Source: Kocuria dechangensis (GTDB taxonomy: Bacteria > Actinomycetota > Actinomycetes > Actinomycetales > Micrococcaceae). Taken from it: DNA of 64,000 nucleotides. The stretch lies in assembly GCF_014636775.1 (NCBI RefSeq), contig NZ_BMEQ01000005.1, positions 62,001 through 126,000 of the forward strand, written 5' to 3'. Under the pieces are notes generated by a model that made no database searches, was not told where the DNA came from, and saw only the letters and a program-made list of their open reading frames with translations. The translations under genes and the position numbers were made by a program. Of the stretch, positions 41,456 to 48,094 are shown one piece after another; positions within the stretch are counted from its first letter, which is position 1, and each line of letters starts with the position of its first letter.

Positions 41456-42772
41456 TCAGCCGGGGGCGCCGACGGCGGGCCGGGCCAGCCCCAGGTGCCC
41501 GCGGAGGGTGCGGGCGGTGTACCGGGTGCGGAAGAGGCCGCGGCGCTGGAGCACCGGGACCACCAGGTCGACGAAGTCGTCGAGCGAGTCCGGCAGCAGC
41601 GGCGGCATGAGGTTGAACCCGTCCGCGGCGCCGGAGCGGAACCACTGCTCGATCCGGTCCGCGATGCTCTCGGGCGTGCCGACCATGGTGCAGTGCCCTC
41701 CGCCGGCGGCGAGCCGGCCGAGCAGCTCCCGCACGGTGGGGCGTTCGGTCGCCACGATGCGCAGGATCGTGGCGTAGCGCCCCTGGGGCCCGCCGAACCG
41801 TTCGAGCGGCGGCAGCTCCGGCACCGGGGCGTCCAGGTCCCAGCCGCTGCAGTCCTGCTGGACGTAGGTGCTCAGCTGGGACAGCGACTGCTCCGGGGGC
41901 AGCAGCGCGTCCACCGCGGCCTGCTTGGCCCGGGCCTCCGCCGCGGTCGCCCCCACGTAGGCGACCAGCCCCGGCATGATCGCCACGGCGCCCGGGTCCC
42001 GTCCCGCCGCGGCGATGCGCCGCTCGAGGTCCGCGTAGTACTCCTGGGCGCCGGCCAGGTCGGAGGCCACCGCGTAGACGGCCTCCGCGTGGCGGGCGGC
42101 CAGGTCGCGGCCCGGCCCGGAGGCCCCCGCCTGGAAGAGCACCGGCCTGCCCTGTGGCGGGCGGGGCACCGTCAGCGGGCCGTCCACCCGGAAGTGGGCG
42201 CCGGAGTGCCCGACCGGCCGCACCCGGTCCGGATCGGCCCAGAGGCCGTCCCGGTCCGGGGCCAGGGCGTCGTCGGCCCAGGAGTCCCACAGCCGCAGCG
42301 CCACCTCGACGAACTCCTCCGCCCGCTCATAGCGCTCCGCGTGCGGGGGCATCGCGTCGAGCCCGTGGTTGCGGGCCTCGGCGTCGAACATGGACGTGAC
42401 GACGTTCCAGCCCACCCGCCCGCCGCTGATGTGGTCGAGGGACGCGAGCATCCTGGCGGCGTGGAAGGGCGTGCCGAACGTGGTCGAGACGGTGCTGACC
42501 AGGCCGATCCGCGTCGTGGCCCGGGCCATGGCCGCCAGGGCGGTCAGCGGTTCGAGGAACCAGCGCGGCCCGCTCCCGACGTCGCCCACGGAGTGCCCGT
42601 CGGCGAAGAACACGGCGTCGAACAGGCCGCGCTCGGCGGTGCGGGCCAGGTCCTCGTAGTAGGCGATGTCCCCGAGCCGCCCGGCCGGCGAGCCGGGACG
42701 GCGCCACGCGGCGCCGTGGTGTCCGGCGCCGAAGAGGAAGGCGTTGAGGTGCAGCTGTCGTGCGGCAGGCAT
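41456..42772 (-). CDS. LLM-class flavin-dependent monooxygenase (NtaA/SnaA/DszA type)
   Basis: 438 residues with the luciferase-like TIM barrel: LHLNAFLFGAGHHGAAWRRP, FDAVFFADGH, LVSTVSTTFGTPFHAARMLA, SGGRVGWNVVTSMFDAEARN and VLFQAGASGPGRDLAARHAE are NtaA/SnaA/DszA family marks. These FMNH2-dependent enzymes oxygenate or open small organic molecules. ATG at 42772 has GAGAGGAG upstream. It follows the SDR by 11 bases, and both lie behind a TPP riboswitch, which ties them to thiamine or its thiazole/pyrimidine parts. Which step they catalyse is unknown. Confidence 0.9.
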   Translation of the reverse strand: MPAARQLHLNAFLFGAGHHGAAWRRPGSPAGRLGDIAYYEDLARTAERGLFDAVFFADGHSVGDVGSGPRWFLEPLTALAAMARATTRIGLVSTVSTTFGTPFHAARMLASLDHISGGRVGWNVVTSMFDAEARNHGLDAMPPHAERYERAEEFVEVALRLWDSWADDALAPDRDGLWADPDRVRPVGHSGAHFRVDGPLTVPRPPQGRPVLFQAGASGPGRDLAARHAEAVYAVASDLAGAQEYYADLERRIAAAGRDPGAVAIMPGLVAYVGATAAEARAKQAAVDALLPPEQSLSQLSTYVQQDCSGWDLDAPVPELPPLERFGGPQGRYATILRIVATERPTVRELLGRLAAGGGHCTMVGTPESIADRIEQWFRSGAADGFNLMPPLLPDSLDDFVDLVVPVLQRRGLFRTRYTARTLRGHLGLARPAVGAPG

Positions 42773-42783
42773 GGGGACTCCTC

Positions 42784-43548
42784 TCAGTCCATGACCAGTC
42801 CGCCGTCGACCACCAGGTTCTGGCCGGTGACGGCGCGGGCCCAGGGGGAGGCGAAGAACAGGACGGCGTCGGCGAACTCCTCCGGCGTCGTGACGCGGTT
42901 CAGCGGCGTGGACGCGGCGATGAGGTCGAAGACCGCCTCGGGGGTCGCCGCGCTGGCGTCGGTGGTGCGCAGCAGGCCGCCGGAGACCATGTTCACCGTG
43001 ACGCCGTGCGCTCCCAGGTCCTTGGCCGCCGTGCGGGTCAGCGACAGCAGCGCCGCCTTCGCCGCGGTGTAGTCGTGGTAGGGCACCACGGGGTTCTGGA
43101 ACAGGTTGGTGCCGATGTTGACCACCCTGCCGAAGCCCTGCTCCCGCATCTGCGGCAGGGCCGCCTGGATCGTGTTCAGCGCGCCGCGGACGCTGCCGGC
43201 GAACTGGGCGGTGAACTCCGCCCAGCCGATCTCCGCCATCCCCGGGCGCGCGTCGCCGTTGAAGGAGAAGTCCGCCAGCGCGTTGTTCACCACGGTCGTG
43301 ACCGGGGCGCCGAAGTGCCGCCGGGCGGCGGTCAGCAGGGCGTCCACCTGGTCGCGGTCGGTGACGTCGGCCGGCAGGGCCACGGCCCGCTCGGGGCCGA
43401 GCCGGTCCGCGAGCTCCTGCGCCGCCTCCCTGCTCGCACGGTAGTCGACGACCACCCGCGCGCCCTGGTCGGCGAAGGCGTGGACGATGCGGCGGCCGAG
43501 GCCCCGGCCGCCGCCGGTGACCAGGACGATCTGCTCTGCGATCTGCAC
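42784..43548 (-). CDS. SDR oxidoreductase behind the TPP riboswitch
   Basis: 254 residues of classical SDR type: VLVTGGGRGLGRRIVHAFAD, TTVVNNALADFSFNGDARPG, catalytic Ser/Thr region VVNIGTNLFQNPV (Thr in place of the usual Ser) and Tyr-x3-Lys as DYTAAKAALLSL. GTG at 43548 has AGGG at good distance; the ATG six bases upstream sits too close to it. First gene of the riboswitch-controlled operon. Motif NALADFSFNG differs from fatty-acid FabG. A role in oxidising or reducing a thiamine-related alcohol or aldehyde is inferred from the regulation. Confidence 0.88.
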   Translation of the reverse strand: MQIAEQIVLVTGGGRGLGRRIVHAFADQGARVVVDYRASREAAQELADRLGPERAVALPADVTDRDQVDALLTAARRHFGAPVTTVVNNALADFSFNGDARPGMAEIGWAEFTAQFAGSVRGALNTIQAALPQMREQGFGRVVNIGTNLFQNPVVPYHDYTAAKAALLSLTRTAAKDLGAHGVTVNMVSGGLLRTTDASAATPEAVFDLIAASTPLNRVTTPEEFADAVLFFASPWARAVTGQNLVVDGGLVMD

Positions 43549-43586
43549 GGGCATTCCCTAGAACGGGGCGCAGGGAGGCCGGCGTG

Positions 43587-43602
43587 GCGGCACGCGTGCC
43601 GC
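43587..43602 (-). other. palindrome between the riboswitch and the SDR start
   Basis: GCGGCACGCGTGCCGC is a perfect 16-base palindrome just downstream of the aptamer and 39 bases before the start codon. It may form the expression-platform hairpin (terminator-like or ribosome-site sequestering); no U run follows. Confidence 0.5.
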
Positions 43603-43610
43603 TGCGGCAT

Positions 43611-43700
43611 GACATCCCTACGCCAGTGCTGACTGGATCAGGTTCGACGGGTCTTCTCTCAGCCCACCGCCGCTCTCCGGCGGGGGCACCCCGTGTCACT
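43611..43700 (-). ncRNA. TPP riboswitch (THI element)
   Basis: Reading the minus strand, the aptamer shows ACGGGGTGCCC, then a GC-rich optional P3a stem, GGGCTGAGAGAAGACCCGTC, GAACCTGATCCAGT and GCACTGGCGTAGGGA. The universally conserved CTGAGA, ACCTGATC and CGTAGGGA blocks are all present in order and spacing. It controls the SDR and LLM monooxygenase operon starting at 43548. On TPP binding such elements normally turn expression off. Confidence 0.95.
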
Positions 43701-43800
43701 GCCGCCGAGTCTAACCAGTGCGGGGCTCTTGAACTGCCGGCGACGCGGTGGGATCGTCGGCGCAGGCGCCGGATCCACCGGTGCGCTCGAGGAGGCTCCC

Positions 43801-45051
43801 ATGGCGGACGCGACGGTCGTGACGACCACCTGCTGCGTGGCGGGCGGGGGACCGGCGGGGCTCATGGCCGGGGTGCTCCTGGCCCGGCAGGGCGTGGAGG
43901 TCGTGGTGCTCGAGAAGCACGCCGACTTCCTGCGGGACTTCCGCGGGGACACCATCCACCCCTCCACGCTCGAGCTGATGGCCGAGCTCGGCTGGCTCGA
44001 GGACTTCCTGGCGCTGCCCCACACGCGGGTGGAGCGGGCCACCGTCTCCTTCGGCGACGAGGAGGTCGTCGTCGGCCGCTTCGACCGGCTGCCCGTCCGG
44101 TGCCCCTTCATCGCGTTCATGCCCCAGTGGGACTTCCTGGACTTCCTCGCCGCGCGGGGCGCGGAGCTGCCGTCCTTCCGGCTGCTGCGCTCGACGGAGG
44201 CCACCGGGCTCCTTATGCACGACGGGCGGTGCGCGGGCGTCGTCGCGCACGACGGGTCCGGGGCGCCCGTGCACGTGCTGGCGGACCTCGTCCTGGCCGC
44301 GGACGGCCGGGACTCCGCCCTCCGGGCCGCGGCGGGCCTGGTGCCCCGGGCCTCCCGCTCGCGGATCGACGTCCTGTGGTTCCGGGTGCCCCGCGGGGAG
44401 GCCCGGGGGATGCCGCTGTTCAACGCCGGGGACGGCGCGGTGGTCGTCCTGCCGCGCACCGGCTACTGGCAGGCGGCCCTGATCATCAGGGCGGGGGGCT
44501 ACGACGAGCTGCGCGCCCGCGGGCTCGACGCCTTCCGCGACCAGGTGCGCGGGATCGCCCCGGACCTGGCGGAGGGGGTTGCGACGATCGAGGACTGGGA
44601 CCAGATCAAGCTGCTGCGGGTGCGGGTCGACCGGCTGCGCCGCTGGTGGCGGCCGGGCGTCCTCTTCCTCGGGGACGCCGCCCACGCCATGTCCCCGGCG
44701 GGCGGGGTCGGGGTGAACCTGGCGATCCAGGACGCGGTGGCCGCGGCGAACCTCCTGGGCCCGCGCCTGCTCCGCGGGGAGCTCCGGGACCGCGACCTCG
44801 CCCGCGTGCAACGACGACGGGCGTGGCCGGCGCGGCTGACCCAGCTGTTCCAGCTCGTGCTCGCCCGCCGGCTCGTGCCGTCCCGCAGCGGGGCCGCCGC
44901 CAGGGCCCCGCTGCCGCTGGGCCTGGTGCGGGCGCTGCCCTTCCTGCCGCACCTGACCGGAAGGTTCATCGGCCTGGGCGCCCGGCCCGAGCACGTCCGG
45001 ACCCGGCCTCCCGGCGGCCCCGGGGTGTCGCCGGTCAGGGGCGGGGGCTGA
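43801..45051 (+). CDS. FAD-dependent class A monooxygenase (PHBH-like)
   Basis: 416 residues. FAD dinucleotide motif VAGGGPAGLMAGVLLARQG at the start, the GD motif in LVLAADGRDSALRAAAGLVP and LFLGDAAHAMSPAGGVGVNL. FRGDTIHPSTLELMAELGW follows the pattern of aromatic hydroxylases. ATG at 43801 has GAGGAGG six bases upstream. It is divergent from the riboswitch operon and converges with the tetR gene, overlapping it by 17 bases. Substrate probably an aromatic or polyketide-like compound; the neighbouring efflux pump and TetR may relate to the same compound (inference). Confidence 0.88.
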   Translation: MADATVVTTTCCVAGGGPAGLMAGVLLARQGVEVVVLEKHADFLRDFRGDTIHPSTLELMAELGWLEDFLALPHTRVERATVSFGDEEVVVGRFDRLPVRCPFIAFMPQWDFLDFLAARGAELPSFRLLRSTEATGLLMHDGRCAGVVAHDGSGAPVHVLADLVLAADGRDSALRAAAGLVPRASRSRIDVLWFRVPRGEARGMPLFNAGDGAVVVLPRTGYWQAALIIRAGGYDELRARGLDAFRDQVRGIAPDLAEGVATIEDWDQIKLLRVRVDRLRRWWRPGVLFLGDAAHAMSPAGGVGVNLAIQDAVAAANLLGPRLLRGELRDRDLARVQRRRAWPARLTQLFQLVLARRLVPSRSGAAARAPLPLGLVRALPFLPHLTGRFIGLGARPEHVRTRPPGGPGVSPVRGGG

Positions 45052-45580
45052 GCCGGTCCACCACCGCGAGCAGCGAGTCCAGGATCGCGTGGCGGTCCGC
45101 GGCGCCGCCGGGCAGGAGGCCGATCGACGCGTTGTGGTAGAGCCCGTCGCCCATCTGCTGCACCGCCGTGGCCACGACCGGGTCGCCCACGTCCGCGAGG
45201 ATCAGCGCGTACCAGGCCTCCTCCAGGCGCTTCAGGGCGGCCCGGGCGTTCTCGTCCCCTGACTGCACCAGGCGGGAGGCCACGATCAGCGCCCGGTCCA
45301 GCTCGCTGTCCTCGAACAGGGACGTGGTGAGGAAGTACCGTGCCGCCCCGTGCTCCGCGGCGGCCATCGCCTCGAGGTCCAGGCGCACCAGCTCGTCCAG
45401 CCGCTGCAGGGTGGCGTCCACGAGGCCCTGGCGGTGGGGGAAGTGGTAGAGCAGCCCGCCCTTGGACACCCCGGCGGCCGCGGCCACGGCGTCGAGCGTC
45501 GCGGCGCGCTCGCCCTCGTCGAGGACGATCTGCTCGAAGGCGGCCAGGAGCTTGTCCCGGGCCACGGGTCGGCGCGGCAT
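45035..45580 (-). CDS. TetR-family repressor of the divergent efflux pump
   Basis: 181 residues. N-terminal HTH (TLDAVAAAAGVSKGGLLYHF) and a helical ligand domain (TetR_C, with YFLTTSLFEDSELDRALIVA). Starts at 45580 (ATG). A perfect 30-base palindrome lies 53 bases upstream, between this gene and the MFS pump, so it most likely represses both. It overlaps the convergent FAD monooxygenase by 17 bases at its 3' end. Confidence 0.9.
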   Translation of the reverse strand: MPRRPVARDKLLAAFEQIVLDEGERAATLDAVAAAAGVSKGGLLYHFPHRQGLVDATLQRLDELVRLDLEAMAAAEHGAARYFLTTSLFEDSELDRALIVASRLVQSGDENARAALKRLEEAWYALILADVGDPVVATAVQQMGDGLYHNASIGLLPGGAADRHAILDSLLAVVDRLSPRP

Positions 45581-45632
45581 GTGAGGAAGACCTCCCTGGG
45601 GTCGGCGTCCCGCCCATTGTGTCAGGCACCGG

Positions 45633-45662
45633 ATAACTGTACCGTCTGGACGGTACAGTTAT
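45633..45662. promoter_or_regulatory. perfect TetR operator between tetR and the MFS pump
   Basis: ATAACTGTACCGTC, two central bases TG, and its exact inverse to 45662: 14+2+14 with no mismatch. It sits midway between the divergent starts (45580 and 45704), the standard position for a shared TetR operator. Confidence 0.88.
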
Positions 45663-45703
45663 TCAGACTGTCCGCTCCCGATCCGCTTCCCCGGAGGTGA
45701 ACC

Positions 45704-47260
45704 ATGACCACAGTCCTGACTCCCCGCCCCACGGCGGGCGCGCGCGAGTGGGCCGCCCTCGCGGTCCTCATGCTGCCCGTCCTGCTCGTGTCGGTGGACA
45801 ACACGGCGCTGAGCTTCGCCCTGCCCTCGATCTCCCGCGCGCTGCACCCCTCCGGCGAGCAGCTGCTGTGGATCGTGGACGTCTACCCCCTCGTCCTGGC
45901 CGGCCTGCTGATCCCCATGGGCGGTCTCGGGGACCGGATCGGGCGCCGGAGGCTGCTCCTGGTCGGGGGCACCGGGTTCGCGGCCGTCTCCGCGGCGTCC
46001 GCCTTCGCCCCGACCGCGGAGCTGCTCGTGGCGGGACGGGCGGCCATGGGCCTCTTCGGGGCCATGCTCATGCCCGCCACCCTGTCCCTGCTCCGCAACA
46101 TCTTCCTGGACCCCGGCCAGCGCCGCGTCGCCATCGCGGTGTGGGCGGGCGGCTTCAGCGGCGGCGCGGCGCTGGGCCCGGTCGTGGGCGGGTTCCTGCT
46201 CAACCACTTCTGGTGGGGGTCCGTGTTCCTCATGGCGGTGCCCGTGCTCGTCCCCCTGCTGGTCCTCGGTCCGCTGCTGGTCCCGGAGTCCCGCGACCCC
46301 CGGCCCGGGCCCCTGGACCTGGCCTCGGTGGTGCTCGCGATGCTCACCATGACCCCGGTGGTCTACGGCATCAAGGCGGCCACGGCCTCCGGCGAGCTCT
46401 TCGACGGCCTGCTCAGCGCGGCCTTCGGCGTGCTCTTCGGGCTGCTCTTCGTGCGGCGGCAGGCCGTGCTGGAGCACCCGATGCTGGACCTCGACCTCTT
46501 CCGCCACCCCGGCTTCACCGGCGGGGTGACCGTCAACGTCCTCGGCAACGTGGGGCTGATGGGCTTCCTGTTCATGCTCACCCAGTACCTGCAGCTCGTG
46601 GTGGGCCTGGACCCGATGACCGCCGGGCTCACCATGGTCCCGGGCCTGGTGCTGACCGTGCTCGCCGGGTTCGTGGCCGTGCGGGCCGTGCGGCGGCTCG
46701 TGCCCCGGACCGTGATCGTCGGGGGGATGCTGCTCTCGGCCGGCGGCTTCCTGGTGGTGGCCCTCGCGGACCTCGCAGCCGGGCCCGTGGTGGTCCTGGC
46801 CGCCTTCTGCCTGGTGGGCGCCGGGATCGGGCTGGCGGAGACCCTCTCCAACGACCTGGTCCTCGCGGCCGCGCCGCCGCAGAAGGCCGGAGCGGCGTCG
46901 GCGATCTCGGAGACCGGCTACGAGGTCGGGGCGGTGCTGGGCACGGCCGTCCTCGGCGGGCTGCTCACCGCCTTCTACCAGCGGCACCTCGAGCTGCCCG
47001 CGGCCCTCGACGCCGGGGCGGCCGCGACGGCGCACGAGACCCTCGGCGGCGCGGTGCAGGCCGCCGAGGGCGCGGGCAGTCTGGGGCCCGCCGTGCAGGA
47101 GGCGGCGGTGGCCGCGTTCACCGCCGGCATGCACTGGACGGCGCTGGTGATGACCGCGCTGGTGGCCCTCGCGGCGCTCGCGGTCGCCCGGGTGCTGCGG
47201 TCGCCGCGGGCCGGCTCCGCCGTCGTCCGTCCTGGACGCGGCCGGCCGGTGCGGACGTAG
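45704..47260 (+). CDS. DHA2-type MFS drug-efflux transporter
   Basis: 518 residues with 14 predicted membrane helices, the QacA/SmvA/EmrB group. SVDNTALSFALPSISR is motif D1, GGLGDRIGRRRLLLVGGTGF is motif A, and GAALGPVVGGFLLNHFWWGS is motif C of drug/proton antiporters. ATG at 45704 follows CGGAGGTG. Regulated by the divergent TetR through the 30-base palindrome. Substrates likely cationic or aromatic toxic compounds. Confidence 0.92.
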   Translation: MTTVLTPRPTAGAREWAALAVLMLPVLLVSVDNTALSFALPSISRALHPSGEQLLWIVDVYPLVLAGLLIPMGGLGDRIGRRRLLLVGGTGFAAVSAASAFAPTAELLVAGRAAMGLFGAMLMPATLSLLRNIFLDPGQRRVAIAVWAGGFSGGAALGPVVGGFLLNHFWWGSVFLMAVPVLVPLLVLGPLLVPESRDPRPGPLDLASVVLAMLTMTPVVYGIKAATASGELFDGLLSAAFGVLFGLLFVRRQAVLEHPMLDLDLFRHPGFTGGVTVNVLGNVGLMGFLFMLTQYLQLVVGLDPMTAGLTMVPGLVLTVLAGFVAVRAVRRLVPRTVIVGGMLLSAGGFLVVALADLAAGPVVVLAAFCLVGAGIGLAETLSNDLVLAAAPPQKAGAASAISETGYEVGAVLGTAVLGGLLTAFYQRHLELPAALDAGAAATAHETLGGAVQAAEGAGSLGPAVQEAAVAAFTAGMHWTALVMTALVALAALAVARVLRSPRAGSAVVRPGRGRPVRT

Positions 47261-47307
47261 TCTCGGGGGAGGAGGGCCCGCCGGGCCCGGTCGGGAAGGA
47301 GCGCGGG

Positions 47308-47832
47308 ATGACGCCGCAGGAACTGTTCGAGGACGCCGCCCGGCGCCCCTCCGAGGTGGCCGAGCACGTCCTCGAGGGCATCCCGCCGGAGGTCCTCAAC
47401 ACCATGCCGGGCGGGCGGGCCAACTCGATCGCGTGGCTGGTCTGGCACGCGGCCCGGCAGCAGGACGCGCAGGTCGCGGCCCTCGCCGGGACCGAGGAGG
47501 TGTGGACCGCGGAGGGCTGGCACGAGCGGTTCGGCCTCGACGTCCCCGGCGGCTCCATGGGCTTCGGCGACGGCCCCGAGGAGGTGGCACGGGTCCGCGT
47601 CAGCTCGCCCGGGCTGCTGCGGGGCTATCTCGACGCGGTGGTCGAGCGCGTCGTGGCCTACGTGCACGGGCTCACGGACGCGCAGCTCGACGAGATCGTG
47701 GACCGGTCCTGGGACCCGCCCGTGACGCGGGGCGTGCGGCTGGTCAGCACGGTCGACGACGCCGCGCAGCACCTCGGCCAGGCGGCCTACGTCCGCGGGC
47801 TGCTCGAGGACGGCTGGGCCGGGCCGTACTGA
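47308..47832 (+). CDS. DinB-like (DUF664) protein
   Basis: 174 residues, four-helix bundle of the DinB/YfiT superfamily. LFEDAARRPSEVAEHVLEGI, NSIAWLVWHAARQQDAQVAA and TVDDAAQHLGQAAYVRGLLE carry the spaced His residues that bind metal. Relatives include mycothiol-dependent isomerases and bacillithiol transferases. ATG at 47308 with GAAGGAG upstream, 47 bases after the pump, so probably same transcript. The role is likely thiol-dependent detoxification (inference). Confidence 0.85.
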   Translation: MTPQELFEDAARRPSEVAEHVLEGIPPEVLNTMPGGRANSIAWLVWHAARQQDAQVAALAGTEEVWTAEGWHERFGLDVPGGSMGFGDGPEEVARVRVSSPGLLRGYLDAVVERVVAYVHGLTDAQLDEIVDRSWDPPVTRGVRLVSTVDDAAQHLGQAAYVRGLLEDGWAGPY

Positions 47833-47850
47833 GGACCCCGCCGGGCCGGC

Positions 47851-47872
47851 GGATCCGCCCCGGGGGCGGTCC
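47851..47872 (+). terminator. weak hairpin after the DinB-like gene
   Basis: GGATCCGCC / GGCGGTCC stem with one mismatch and a five-base loop, 18 bases past the stop. The rest of the gap up to 48029 has no recognised element. Confidence 0.4.
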
Positions 47873-48029
47873 AGGGGCGGTCCGGGGACGTCGAGGAGAC
47901 CGCGCCGGGACCGCCGGCCGATGGCGATGAAAGTTCGTAATGCATTGAGTCCGCATGTGACATCGCGCCGAAATGGGGACGTCCGTTTCCTGGGGCGGGC
48001 ACCGGGCGTTCACTTAAGCTGATCACGCT

Positions 48030-48063
48030 GGTCCCCAGCACCTCGATCCACCGATCGGGGACC
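48030..48063 (+). promoter_or_regulatory. hairpin in the leader of the M23 peptidase gene
   Basis: GGTCCCC at 48030-48036 pairs with GGGGACC at 48057-48063, with an inner CGAT/ATCG pairing. It lies 31 bases before the ATG. Wall-hydrolase genes of actinobacteria often carry regulatory leaders such as c-di-AMP riboswitches, but the consensus of that class is not visible here. Confidence 0.35.
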
Positions 48064-48094
48064 CCCGTCGCGTCTTTCCGGAGTGTATGACGTC

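Noticed and set aside
47833-48094. c-di-AMP (ydaO-type) riboswitch before the M23 gene
   Set aside because: The position fits, but the conserved blocks of that class are not recognisable; only a simple hairpin is seen at 48030-48063.
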